From Coniochaeta sp. PMI_546 (lineage: Eukaryota > Ascomycota > Sordariomycetes > Coniochaetales > Coniochaetaceae), in assembly GCA_021432605.1 (NCBI GenBank), contig MU271148.1, forward strand, positions 379,362 to 443,361: DNA of 64,000 bases, read 5' to 3'. Under the pieces are notes generated by a model. That model had not been told where the DNA came from. It made no database searches and was given only the letters and a program-made list of their open reading frames with translations. Numbering within the stretch: the first letter of the stretch is position 1; each line of letters begins with the position of its first letter. The position numbers and the translations under genes were made by a program. This document shows, piece by piece, positions 33,665-43,277 of this stretch.

Positions 33665-34365
33665 GGTGATGCGCTGATAAAACAATGACAACAGTTGCCA
33701 ATTGAGTTTGAACCGACACGGCAGAAGGGTTTTATAAAGGGGAAAGGCACGGATGAGTCAAGAGAATCGGATGATTCGCGTCTACTAGATCGAGAGAGTC
33801 ACTTTCCTTCCCCAGATGAATGACTGTACGGCGAGCACAGACGTCAATGGCAGAGCTGCGAGAAAAAGTTGGGCGCGGGCCTGCATTCCGCGTCCCACGG
33901 CCCCCTGTCAGGATATAATGGATGTCTGTCGTCTAGTGGAGCTCCGAGCCTCGGCGCGGAGTCGAGAATCGCGGCATCTTGTCTTGGCACGGCAGCCTCA
34001 CATGCATTGTTCTTTACATCTTGTCCATGTTTTGTGTATGCTGAGGGACTAAGAATAAGGTGTTTCGTCCCAGATTACCTCTGGATTAGCCATATGTTCA
34101 ATTCTAGACACATGCGAGAGTAGCAGCAATATGATACTTTAATACGACACGTGAATAAAAAAACAAATATTGTCGAGGCACGCGGATATTTGTTCAACAC
34201 ACCTTGCGTTCAACAAGGACGCTGTTTTCTCCTTCTCGTGATATCTCTAACACTGGCCCAACACGCTGACGCCGTTCCGATGATTAACAACACAACTGCT
34301 CTAAAATATATCTATGCCACTTCACAGTAGAAACCGCCACACGTACGCTTGCTTGCTCCTCCATC
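33665..34365. other. Intergenic, aspartate aminotransferase promoter and 3' end of ceramide synthase
   Basis: Apart from the TGAGTCA at 33754-33760 (separate entry), nothing recognised. Confidence 0.5.
33754..33760 (-). promoter_or_regulatory. TGACTCA (minus strand), candidate Gcn4/CPC1 site
   Basis: Perfect palindrome-type Gcn4/CPC1 heptamer 90-96 bp upstream of the aspartate aminotransferase ATG, on the strand of the gene. Consistent with amino-acid control but also expected by chance at several places in 64 kb. Confidence 0.4.
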
Positions 34366-36016
34366 CTACTCAGACGCCGGCCAATCGATCTTGTTCTCGC
34401 ACCCGATTCTGTTCAGGAACTCCTTACGATCGCTGTGGCCGGGCAGGCTGATGCCGGTCGAGGCCCCAGTCCTCTTAGTCTTGTTGACTCCCGTCCGGCG
34501 CTCCCACGCCTTGAGATCGATGTCTTCCACCCCAGCTTCCACCTCCAGCGGCTCCCACTCGTCCTCCCCTCCCACTTCCTCGTCCTCGTCCTCGCCGCAC
34601 CCTTCGTCGTCGCTCCGCGTATCCTCCGCGGCGCCGCCCTTCAGTACCTTTATCGCGACCCGCACGATCATGCCGAACCAGACTATGGTGATGAGCTGCA
34701 GGAAGAGCAGGGCGGACAGGTAGGTATTCCTCGCGTTCCGCCCGAAGCAGACGTGGCCCTGCGGGTCGTAGAACTGCTCAAACACGTGCGACCACCCTTC
34801 TTCCGGGATCGGGAGCGGGCCCTGTAGGTCGTTCATGCTCCCCTTGTAGCACGCGTCCGGTATCAGCCTCGGCGTGTCGACGTATATGCTCCAGCAGGTC
34901 ATCAGGTAGAACACGTGGCGGGCGATGAACCAGGTGACCATGAACAGGCCGAACATGACGTCGCAGATCCTGCCGAATCCCAGGTACTTCAGGCACTTGG
35001 CCAGAGGGAAGAAGAGGTCGACCGCGTCCATCAGCACGAGGATGAGGTGCCCGACCCGGGTCATGTGGTTGTAGTACGACGTGGCCACGAGCGAGATGGT
35101 GACAAAGTGGTGCGTCAGCATCTGCCAGTGGTCCTTGCGGCGATCCTCGAGGTGGATCACGAGGAGCTGCTGCACCCAGAAGGACCATTGGACCAGTATG
35201 TACGTCTTCATGAGCCCTGTGAGCTCCCGATCGGGCCAGTTGGTCCAGAGCTCGGACATGTTGAGGTAGTATGGTGAGTTGCAGTAGATGTACTGCCATG
35301 TGTTAGCGCGGCGAACGAGCGTATAGACACATCCGCCAGGAGGCCTGGCGTGTGGGAAAGGAAGGAGTATGTGTTCGTACCATGCCAGCCGGCCAGATTA
35401 CGCAGCAGTAGAGCCACAGCCATGCCTGCTCCGCGAATCTGGTCGCGTCCTTCTTCTTCGGGATCCCCCACCACTTGGCCAGCGGAGCCAGCACGTACTC
35501 CATCGCGGCAGCGCGGAGCCCCGTGAAGACCACGACGCAGAAGGTCATGAAGAAGTAGTCGTCGGCGCCAGCCCCATACTTCCCAGTCGAAGGGTTATAG
35601 TACGCCAGTTTGAGGAACCTGGACGTTAGATGCGAGTTGAATAGCTTATGTGCCGCAAACAGTGTTGCAATGAGGTGGAACGAGATGCCTGGTGGAAGGA
35701 GTGGCGCGCTGTTAGTCTCTGAAGAAGCCATGCGGTCCTGGGCGACAGTTGCGGCGGGCAGGCACTTACTAGTCTGGTTCTCAAACAGCCAGCGAGTGAC
35801 ATCCTTGAGAAGGCCTTCCTCTTTCCTCTTCACTCTGCTGGTGGCGGCTGTCACCGTGGTCCTGGGCCGCCTGGGCCGCGGCTCGCCTGTGGCGGCATTG
35901 AGCGGCTGCGCTGCTGGCCGTGCTGGAGACGTTGCCAGCTTCTCCATCAACTCGACCGCAGGATTGGAGGATCTGCCGTCGGCGAGCGACGGTACTTCTG
36001 CGCGGTAATCATCCAT
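34366..36016 (-). CDS. LAG1: Ceramide synthase, Lag1/Lac1 type (TLC domain)
   Basis: Model complement(join(34366..35292, 35381..35688, 35770..36016)), 493 aa. It N-acylates sphingoid bases with fatty acyl-CoA in the endoplasmic reticulum. The first true ATG is at 36016 (a TTG lies six codons upstream). The N-terminus is basic and disordered; helices follow, then YIYCNSPYYLNMSELWTNWP, and the Lag motif within the TLC domain: LTHHFVTISLVATSYYNH with the catalytic His pair near 243, VLMDAVDLFFPLAKCLKYLG, and further helices to ~400. The C-terminal tail is acidic (DDEGCGEDEDEEVGGEDEWE), as in fungal homologues. Introns of 81 bp (GTAAGT...ACTAAC...CCAG) and 88 bp (GTACGA...GCTAAC...GCAG) keep frame. 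Whether it makes long-chain or very-long-chain ceramides (Lag1 or Bar1/Lac1 class) cannot be told here. Confidence 0.92.
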
Positions 36017-36975
36017 GATTCCTTTCGTCGTCAATTGACTGCTGATTGGGTTGTAGAAGGTGGTTTCGGCAGCCGGGGGCAGGTCGGGGACCTGGAGGCG
36101 GTGGGCGTCGGACGATGTTCCTAACCGGAGGTCATCAACGAAGAATCAAGGTTATTTCTGCCAGTTTTGCTGGGCCAAAATGTGATTCCGGCTTAGATAT
36201 TGACTTTGTGCCGTGATCTAAGACACGGGCAGACGGGGCAAGAGATGGATGGGCGAGGAAGCCGACTTTTGTCTGTCTGTGCCGGGTCCAGATCTACATG
36301 CTCCAGCCTCCAGGATGCTCTGGGATGTTGAGCTGCTGGTGCTCGTTAACTTTCTACTGGGCTTCCAGGGGTCTTTTTGTGGGTTTAAAGCCCCTTACAG
36401 GAAGGTGGGGGGCGGTGTGAGCCGCCCCTTCCAATTGCTTGTTGAGCCTTCATGACTTATTCGTTATTACTATGTACACTTAGTTTTATTTACTGTGTAA
36501 TGAGGAGATGAGGGGCTGGTCCGTGCCACTTTCTTCTTCCCAACTCCTTCAACCAATGCCGTGACACCATTTACAAAGCTTCATCAAGGATATACACTGT
36601 AGACAACTTCTCCATGTCCATCTGCTGCCGTTATTTCCAGCCATTTCGTGCGACCTGTAGTTGCGAAGCCATTGACAGAATTGGTACTGACACCACAATG
36701 TGGCTCAGGCACACTTGGCTAATTTCGGCCCTTTCTCCTTCACTGGGCTTGTATTCCTGTTGTTTTATGGTCTGTATCAGGCTTTCCAATTGGCACTTCA
36801 CAGGCCAACTTATACCTTCACATCAAGTCAGGGCAATCTTCGATCACGAGGCGCTAGTCTAGTCTCAAAGCTCTAAACCGCGACTAAAACTTGCGAGACT
36901 ACGCCTCGACTGTTTCTCATAGGTGCCCAGCAGTTTGACACATCCGTTCTTGTCTCATGTATTGTCATCAGTAAA
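36017..36975. other. Intergenic, nothing recognised
   Basis: Ceramide synthase promoter region on its right-hand side; no gene seen. Confidence 0.5.
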
Positions 36976-37566
36976 ATGCCCGAAATCAAGGACCGCGTAT
37001 TCACTGCTTTCATAATCTGTGTTCGCGCTGGAGTGCTTCTCAAGTCGTCGTTCGAGCCCAACATAGCAGGTCCAAACATTGAGATATTCAAGGAGAGAGT
37101 TCGTCTTGCCTTTACTGTCGGAGAACCCATCCTTCGTAGACTGGGAAATCACCTACGGATTGTGCAGTCAGTGTCTCATAAAGTTCACCGCGTTTTCTTC
37201 CTTCTCAAGACTATCAGATTTCTGCGATTTCTCCCTTTTCCACTGTGTGCTGAAGATTCTGCTTGCAAGATATTTAGGGAGAGAGAATGTGACATTCCAA
37301 CAAAGGGAATAGCACACCGGCAGTGCTGTAGCGTCGACCCTGCCATAAAGAGCTCACATGCTGATTGCTGTGAACCAGGCCTGGAAGGGAGGGACATCCT
37401 CCTTAGCAGTCCAGAGGTTATCATATCTGCAGTAGATGATCCTGACATCCTAAGCAGGCATCGACTCGAGAGCGAAACTACAGAGTGTGTGGTGGAGGGT
37501 GTGCACTTCAAGCCCGCAGAATCGGTGAATATGCAAACAATAAGTGAGTCAGAGTGCTTACGTTAG
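36976..37566 (+). CDS. Orphan ORF, possible hypothetical protein
   Basis: A 196-residue open frame in an otherwise empty 2.3-kb region. The N-terminal half is hydrophobic/basic with an FFLLKTIRFLRFLPFPL segment; the second half has several Cys (CAEDSACK, QCCS, ADCCEP) and acidic patches. No domain recognised, no splice support, and codon use is not biased like the neighbouring genes. It may be chance. Confidence 0.2.
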   Translation: MPEIKDRVFTAFIICVRAGVLLKSSFEPNIAGPNIEIFKERVRLAFTVGEPILRRLGNHLRIVQSVSHKVHRVFFLLKTIRFLRFLPFPLCAEDSACKIFRERECDIPTKGIAHRQCCSVDPAIKSSHADCCEPGLEGRDILLSSPEVIISAVDDPDILSRHRLESETTECVVEGVHFKPAESVNMQTISESECLR

Positions 37567-38325
37567 GTTCCTGAGCACAGCCGCTGGCACACTGGAAACA
37601 ATGCCATACTGAGATGTACTTCCCTATGTGGAACGGCCTGTTCATCCCACGTCCCTTCCTTACAAATGATGTTCCTCAAAGACATGACTGCTACAGCTTG
37701 CAAGCGTGCGTTATGTGAGCCTAGGACCTCGAAGGAGTCTAAATATCTAATAGATATGTTGTACAAGAAGTCCTCTGTCATTATAAGCTCATTATGGCCA
37801 GCTGTCGCACTTATAGGTCTTCGATGCTAACTCCAAGCATAAGAAACTCAGTCTCTGTATAATATTAAAGGTAAAATCGTACTTCATATTCCTAGACGAG
37901 TTTATAACGGTTTTATATTTGGGTAAGAATTAGGTAATAGATAGGTAATGGGGTAAGTAGGTCAAAGGGTATATTGAAAAAACGTAAAGACAAACTGTAG
38001 CTGGGATTCTGAGACTATCTAATTCCATCTATCTATTATGTGCTCAGGCGTTTTGGCCGCTGATACGGGACCTCCAGCTCGGGCTGAACAGAGGACTGCC
38101 TGACAAGTTTAACGCATCTGATTAGAAGCATATTGTCATTGCCCTGCATCATATCGGCGTGCGGCTGAGTCTTATCACCCCGGGCGAAGGCATCGCTAGG
38201 ATCAAGTCGCAAACCCCTTCAAAGCCGTCCTAGTCCCCCGGAGATATATCTGGCCCTGAAAATTTACGCAAACACACCGTCAACTTGCTTGGGACTTACT
38301 GGGAAACCAAGAAAACACCTTAAGC
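37567..38325. other. AT-rich intergenic patch upstream of paralogue B
   Basis: Roughly 37790-38060 is clearly A/T-richer than its surroundings and contains reiterated GGTAA-type words (TTAGGTAATAGATAGGTAAT, GGGGTAAGTAGG). It includes a 21-bp word at 38000-38020 that recurs with one mismatch at 41043-41063. Confidence 0.5.
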
Positions 38326-40653
38326 ATGAAATCGTTGGTTGCTATCAGCGCGTCGGCTGCCCTGGGAAGCTGTCTTATCATTACACCGACAATATCGAGC
38401 CATGACGGCCTGATCACCAATGCGCCTGAATTGCGGCCACGGAGTGCTGCTACTCCTCCTCCAACAGCGGTAACAACCACGCGTACATGGATATACGCGC
38501 CTCCCAATATATTTGGCAATTCTCTCAACACTATGTCCACTGATTATGCGGCTTTCCTAGTGTATGTGGGTTCGCCGTCCTACAGGACTTGGACGGATAC
38601 AGGCAACTCTGTTCAGTCTACTACGGATACTTGGGTGACGGTGGTCGACCAACTTCCTCAATGGTTCTGTGGTCTGCAGTATACCACTACTACGAACGGC
38701 TATGAGTCGTGGCTTTACTTTGGTAATGCTCCAATTGTCTGCCCGGCTGCAGGCTTACCCACGACTGATGCAGAGGGTGATGCGGCTTTCACCTGCTCGC
38801 AGACGACACTCTCCGACGGGGGAAATAGCTACGCTTGCTGTTTCTCCGCCGGAAATTGTTACATAGGCCACACGAAGTGTGTGACTACATCTATCAACGG
38901 CCCCAACTCGGCAGTCTTGACGTGGTCAGTAAATACTTTTCCTGCCAAGTACCCAGATCTGATCTGGCGCAGTCTCTTTATCGTCGAACTCCATACAAAG
39001 TGTCTGACCTTATTCGATCATAGCCCAACATGCCAGACTCTAGATGTCGGCGGCGGGACTTTGTTCAGATGCGCGCCGACCTCACTTGTTTGCTCCGACA
39101 TCCGCACAGGCTACTATTGTCCCACGGTCGATCCTACCGTAAAAGTCATGACGCCTTACGACATATCTGCTTCGTTCTACAGCCAAAACATAGGCTTCAG
39201 CATCGCGGTGCCGACCCCCTCAATCTGGACACTTGACGATCAGCCTCATATCAAAGCGCTTACATCAACCACGTCCGCAGCTCAGAATCTTGCCTCGGCC
39301 GGACTGGATCACATCAAGGGGGACCCACCGGCATGCGTGAGCAAGATCAAAGATTTCTGCCCCTCGGTCTACACTGTCATCCAAGACACATTCGATCAAC
39401 CGATTGCTACCTATCAAGTCTGTAACACGATTCATGATACTCACTGTCCGGGCGTCTGCGCCACGGGACCCGACCGCCAAGCCTGGGTCCAGTGGTTGAC
39501 GTGGGCTTGCGCACAAGTTGCCGGTTTCAACTTCAGCACCTGGGTCGACAATGATGATTCTACAACTTTTGCATATCAATATTTCATCCCGTGGGAATGG
39601 ACCGTTGAACCACTCGACGCCACAGCCACTTGCCCTTCTCCGTCCTCAATACTATTGTCTTTCGCCGTCGTCAACATCGTCGTGGCGCTTAGTGGTATAG
39701 TTCTCGGCCGACGTACTGTCGTCGAGAGGTTAACGTTCGGCATCTTCGGGAAGCTCGAGTCCCACCTATGGCCCCTCATGGTTTTGTTGAATATTGGGAT
39801 AAACGTTCTGGGTAACTATATCAACGCGATCCAGGTACTTCGCCAGTCTACGGCACCCATATGGGAAGTGATCCTCTTCTGGTTCACGCGCCCTAGACTG
39901 TCGTGGTTATCCACTCTCTTGGCTCGCACCAATGATAAGCGTGAGCTGTACATCTCGGTAGCCGCGAGCGCGTTTCTTGTCGAGGTCGTGCTTCAAGCCG
40001 CGGGGTCGTACTACCTAGGCTTTACGGTTCATCATGGAGTGAGGAATAACATTTACAAGGATGGACCAACGTCGTTTTATTTTGTGCCGAATTACAACCA
40101 AGTCTTCTTGATGTACGTGGGCGCCGCTCTCTGGATTGCCACCGTCTGGTTCATCTTGTTCTGGGTCTTTTATGTATACTCGGGCATTTTCGGTGTTCTC
40201 AACCTAGCAGGGCTCAGCATAGTACTCAAGGTCTCTCGATTGATGCGTAGAGCTTGCTTCTGGCGGAAAGGGGAGAGCTCTAATACGGACGAGGGCCAGA
40301 GAAATAGGACGTCTGAAGTCATGCCAACCACGATGGCGGCACTGGGCAGACCCAAGGTAAAGGCCTTGCAATTCAGTATCGTGGTCATGATACTCCCATT
40401 TGTTGGGGAATGGCTTTTTTGGACAGGATTTTTGCAAGCAGCAGGACCAATGCAAGTTTGTTCTCAGCATGTCATCCAGAATTACCGAGCTAACAGATAT
40501 AGGTATTGTCCTCTGCCGATATGGAGCATGACTGCTGTATGGAGTACGTTAGGCGCGGTTTGTAAGATTACCCTATTCCACCCAGATTTGACTTCACGTA
40601 ATATTTTCGCTAATTCTTTCAACTTAGCCTCCTTTCTAGGAGCATCTAGTTAA
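38326..40653 (+). CDS. Large Cys-rich ectodomain plus multi-pass membrane protein, unknown family (paralogue B)
   Basis: A single open frame of 775 aa. Residues 1-24 resemble a signal peptide (KSLVAISASAALGSCLI). Residues 25-430 form a Thr- and Cys-rich probable extracellular region with many paired cysteines (YACCFSAGNCYIGHTKC, HCPGVCATG) and sequons. From about 435 it aligns with paralogue A: CPSPSSILLSFAVVNIVVAL, an RPRLSW motif near 521 inside a helix, and GEWLFWTGFLQAAG, then RYCPLPIWSMTAVWS, corresponding to YCPPNLWTQGAVL of paralogue A. Between those a 47-nt GTTTGT...GCTAAC...TATAG stretch looks intron-like but would break the frame, so I kept it coding. The C-terminal end is uncertain. 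Function unknown; a surface receptor or sensor is only a guess. Confidence 0.7.
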   Translation: MKSLVAISASAALGSCLIITPTISSHDGLITNAPELRPRSAATPPPTAVTTTRTWIYAPPNIFGNSLNTMSTDYAAFLVYVGSPSYRTWTDTGNSVQSTTDTWVTVVDQLPQWFCGLQYTTTTNGYESWLYFGNAPIVCPAAGLPTTDAEGDAAFTCSQTTLSDGGNSYACCFSAGNCYIGHTKCVTTSINGPNSAVLTWSVNTFPAKYPDLIWRSLFIVELHTKCLTLFDHSPTCQTLDVGGGTLFRCAPTSLVCSDIRTGYYCPTVDPTVKVMTPYDISASFYSQNIGFSIAVPTPSIWTLDDQPHIKALTSTTSAAQNLASAGLDHIKGDPPACVSKIKDFCPSVYTVIQDTFDQPIATYQVCNTIHDTHCPGVCATGPDRQAWVQWLTWACAQVAGFNFSTWVDNDDSTTFAYQYFIPWEWTVEPLDATATCPSPSSILLSFAVVNIVVALSGIVLGRRTVVERLTFGIFGKLESHLWPLMVLLNIGINVLGNYINAIQVLRQSTAPIWEVILFWFTRPRLSWLSTLLARTNDKRELYISVAASAFLVEVVLQAAGSYYLGFTVHHGVRNNIYKDGPTSFYFVPNYNQVFLMYVGAALWIATVWFILFWVFYVYSGIFGVLNLAGLSIVLKVSRLMRRACFWRKGESSNTDEGQRNRTSEVMPTTMAALGRPKVKALQFSIVVMILPFVGEWLFWTGFLQAAGPMQVCSQHVIQNYRANRYRYCPLPIWSMTAVWSTLGAVCKITLFHPDLTSRNIFANSFNLASFLGASS

Positions 40654-41148
40654 AGGCCGTTCTCTACTGCGGTGGATATAATTCCCCCGGCAGCACAGGC
40701 ATGAGGGCTCTACAGAGATGCGAAGCTGTAGTAACCGTGAATATTGCCGATCTAGCGGGTCGAAGAACGATAGCAATTGCTTCAATACGTACCAACCCAG
40801 CGTTTATTAGGGGTGTCGGTTCTAACGGCTTGGCGTTTAAGCCCCTAGCCTAAGAGGCGAGACTACCCTATTACTTTTGTCAGGGAATTTGGGGTTGTAA
40901 GTCGTGTGCGGTTGTATGGACGGAGGGGGACTAGAGGAAGACGCTAAGCTCGTTAAACTAGAATGCTCGTCGAGATAGATGACATCTGTACGCCGAGGGT
41001 GAGGCGACCTATAGGTGGTGGAGTAGAACACCTCGAAGTGTGGCTGGGACTCTGAGACTATCTCAGTTGGACGTACACTTCGGTTTTGAATCTCATATTT
41101 CAGTGGGGGTATCACTTCAGAGTACAGCAGCTCCAGTCAACCTTCACC
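40654..41148. other. Intergenic with two repeated words
   Basis: Contains GTAACCGTGAATATTGCC at 40731-40748 (also at 11531) and the 21-bp word at 41043-41063 shared with 38000. Confidence 0.6.
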
Positions 41149-41581
41149 ATGAAAGTAGTCGCGCTCATCTACCTCTCATTCGCCGCCCTTGTCATTGCTA
41201 AGTTTCCACCCCCTCCAACTATGTCTGTGAGTGGACCTGGACCGGCTGGCACTGCTACTATCTGAGCACAGCTACCACTACTACGGCGGGCGGCGGGTCC
41301 ACGACGACTCTCTCAGTCTCTCCACGATTAAGCCGGTAACCAGCGTCTACACGACCACGAACTGCCAGCTGACGACGTCTCGGTCACTGGGTCCTATCCC
41401 CCCAAACATCGTGTGCGGGCCAGGCTACAACGGCCCTGCTTGTGTAATTAAAGGAACGACCTACACCACTGACGTGGGTGGTAAGCCGACGACGGTAAAC
41501 ACAACAATCCTGCCAACTATTACCTACACATACACCATCACCGTCTGTCAGCCCACGATGGTCACAATCACTATCGGCTAA
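41149..41581 (+). pseudogene. Small secreted Thr-rich Cys protein, frame broken twice
   Basis: The ATG at 41149 opens a signal peptide (MKVVALIYLSFAALVIA). To continue sensibly the reading must move to another frame at about 41203 (VSTPSNYVCEWTWTGWHCYY, TTTTAGGGSTTTLSV) and again near 41325 (STIKPVTSVYTTTNCQ, PPNIVCGPGYNGPACV, YTYTITVCQP), ending at 41581. The composite would be a ~140-residue secreted protein with about seven Cys and Thr/Tyr-rich repeats, as in fungal cell-wall or effector-like proteins. The second break lies in a TCTCTC run, where dinucleotide slippage would do it. Either a decayed gene or sequence error; small introns do not fit the distances. Confidence 0.4.
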
Positions 41582-41861
41582 GGACTTGGAGTAACTTCCC
41601 ATCAGGGATGGCTTCGCTTCTGCAACGACAACAACAGTATAGAGACGACGCAGGCAGTTTACCAAAGTATGGATGAATTGGTACGTATTTATTTGCTCCG
41701 TAAATCGATTTACCTCAGGGCTGCGGCCAGACTTCACATTTGTCTGGGAAAGCAAGAGACCGAACAAGATTCCACCAAGGTAAGACCAGAGCCAGAAGAT
41801 AGAATTTATGTCAAGGCTGTCAAATTGCAGCTGTTCAATCAATCTCATCCATCATCTCCCC

Positions 41862-43277
41862 TCAGAGCTTACTCTTCTCCGCTAGCAGTGAGTAACTTGG
41901 GGGTAACGACTCTAGCAAGCTTCTGTCAATATCCGCAATCTTCTGGATCCCAGCCACGTTCATGAGGATATCTAAGTCAGCCAGCAGCCCCTTCAGCACA
42001 TGCCTCACGCCCGCCTCACCCATGATACTGAGTCCCCAGATCCACAACCGTCCAATAAAGACAAACTTAGCCCCCAGCGCCAGCGCCTTGACCACATCCG
42101 CGGCACCCCGGATCCCACTGTCGAACGTAACCACGATCCGATCGCCAACCTTGGCCGCAATCTTCTCCAGCGCATCCAAGCTGCCAATCGCACCGTCCAC
42201 CTGCCGCCCCGCATGGTTACTGACCACAATCCCCTCGAACCCCAGATCAGCCGCCTTCTCCGCATCATCCACCCTCTGAATCCCTTTAATGAGAAACGGC
42301 TTCCCCCCGCTGATCTTCCGCCACTGCTCCCGCGCCCACACGGCCTTGTCCCAGCCGAAGGCGCGCCCGTGCCACACCTGGTCGATCCACATGGCGCCGG
42401 CCTCCTCAGGCTGCTTGGCGGGGTCGATCCCGCGCTCTGCCATGCGGCGCCGGAAGACCGGGTCGGACAGCCCCAGGTCGGCGCCGATGCCGCGGTAGAA
42501 GGCGTAGTTGGACGTGGCGACGTCGTCGTGCCGCCAGCCCAGCTGCCAGGTGTCCGTCGTCAGGATGCAGGCCGCGAACCCGCTCTCGTGGGCCCGGGTG
42601 AGCAGCGAGACGGTCAGCTCGTCGTCGTGGGGCATGTACAGCTGGTAGAAACGCGGGGCCTGCGGGATCTTGGCCGAATTGGCTGCCCTGCCGCGCCCGA
42701 TGTCGTTGGCGGCCGCGACGGCCTCGATGGGATAGGACCCCGCGGTCGAGAGGGAGTAGGGGATGCCGAGCTCGCCGGCGACGGTGGCGACGGGTAGCTC
42801 GCCGTGCTGGTTGTAGATCTTGTTGATGCCGATTGGGGCGATGCCGATGGGGGCCGATACCTCGTGGCCGAAGATGGTTGTCCGGGTGGAGCGCTCGTTG
42901 GTGTCGACCAGCTGGCGCGGGACGATCTTGTGGCGGAAGAAGGCTTGGCGGTTGGCGAGGTGGGTGTGGGAGAGGCCTGCGTTTGAGGAGGCGTAGAGCC
43001 TGTATGTGCCTGCTTAGTACAAGATTGCTGAATATGATGAGAGAGGCGGTAGAGGATTCACCATCCATTTTCTGAGAGCTTCTTGCTGGCGAGCTCCTCG
43101 AGTTTATCGGGATCTGCGATGCATGTCAGGAGAAGCTCACGGAAGTTACGAGTTATGCTTACGAGTGTTGAATAGGGGCACCTCTCCGTCGTTTGCCTTC
43201 CAGAACTGCTCCCGTTGGTACAGACCCCATTGCGGCGTATCCCGTTTCTTAATGTGAGGCGAGTAAGGATCGGACAT
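41862..43277 (-). CDS. FMN-dependent alpha-hydroxyacid dehydrogenase/oxidase (lactate 2-monooxygenase-like)
   Basis: Model complement(join(41862..42999, 43062..43113, 43163..43277)), 434 aa. Introns: 49 bp (GTAAGC...GCAG) and 62 bp (GTGAAT...ACTAAG...TACAG), the second joining SENGW to LYASSNAGLS. The TIM-barrel signatures are present: APIGIAPIGINKIYNQHGE (FMN binding), YSLSTAGSYPIE, RFYQLYMP, FLIKGIQ, the catalytic His in SNHAGRQVDG near 318, and TFDSGIRGAADVVKALALGA. Such enzymes oxidise lactate, glycolate or mandelate-type acids; SNHAGRQ with Ala in place of the common Gly resembles the lactate 2-monooxygenase-like fungal branch. No cytochrome b2 domain and no presequence, so cytosolic or peroxisomal; the C-terminus AEKSKL is a good PTS1-type peroxisomal signal (SKL). 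Confidence 0.93.

Noticed and set aside
35770-36034. Ceramide synthase start at 36034 and CM1 protein start at 7464
   Set aside because: Both positions are TTG, not ATG; the first true ATGs are 36016 and 7443.
40450-40505. Intron GTTTGT...GCTAAC...TATAG near the end of paralogue B
   Set aside because: At 47 nt its removal breaks the frame before the conserved RYCPLPIW segment; reading through keeps it. Kept as a caveat only.
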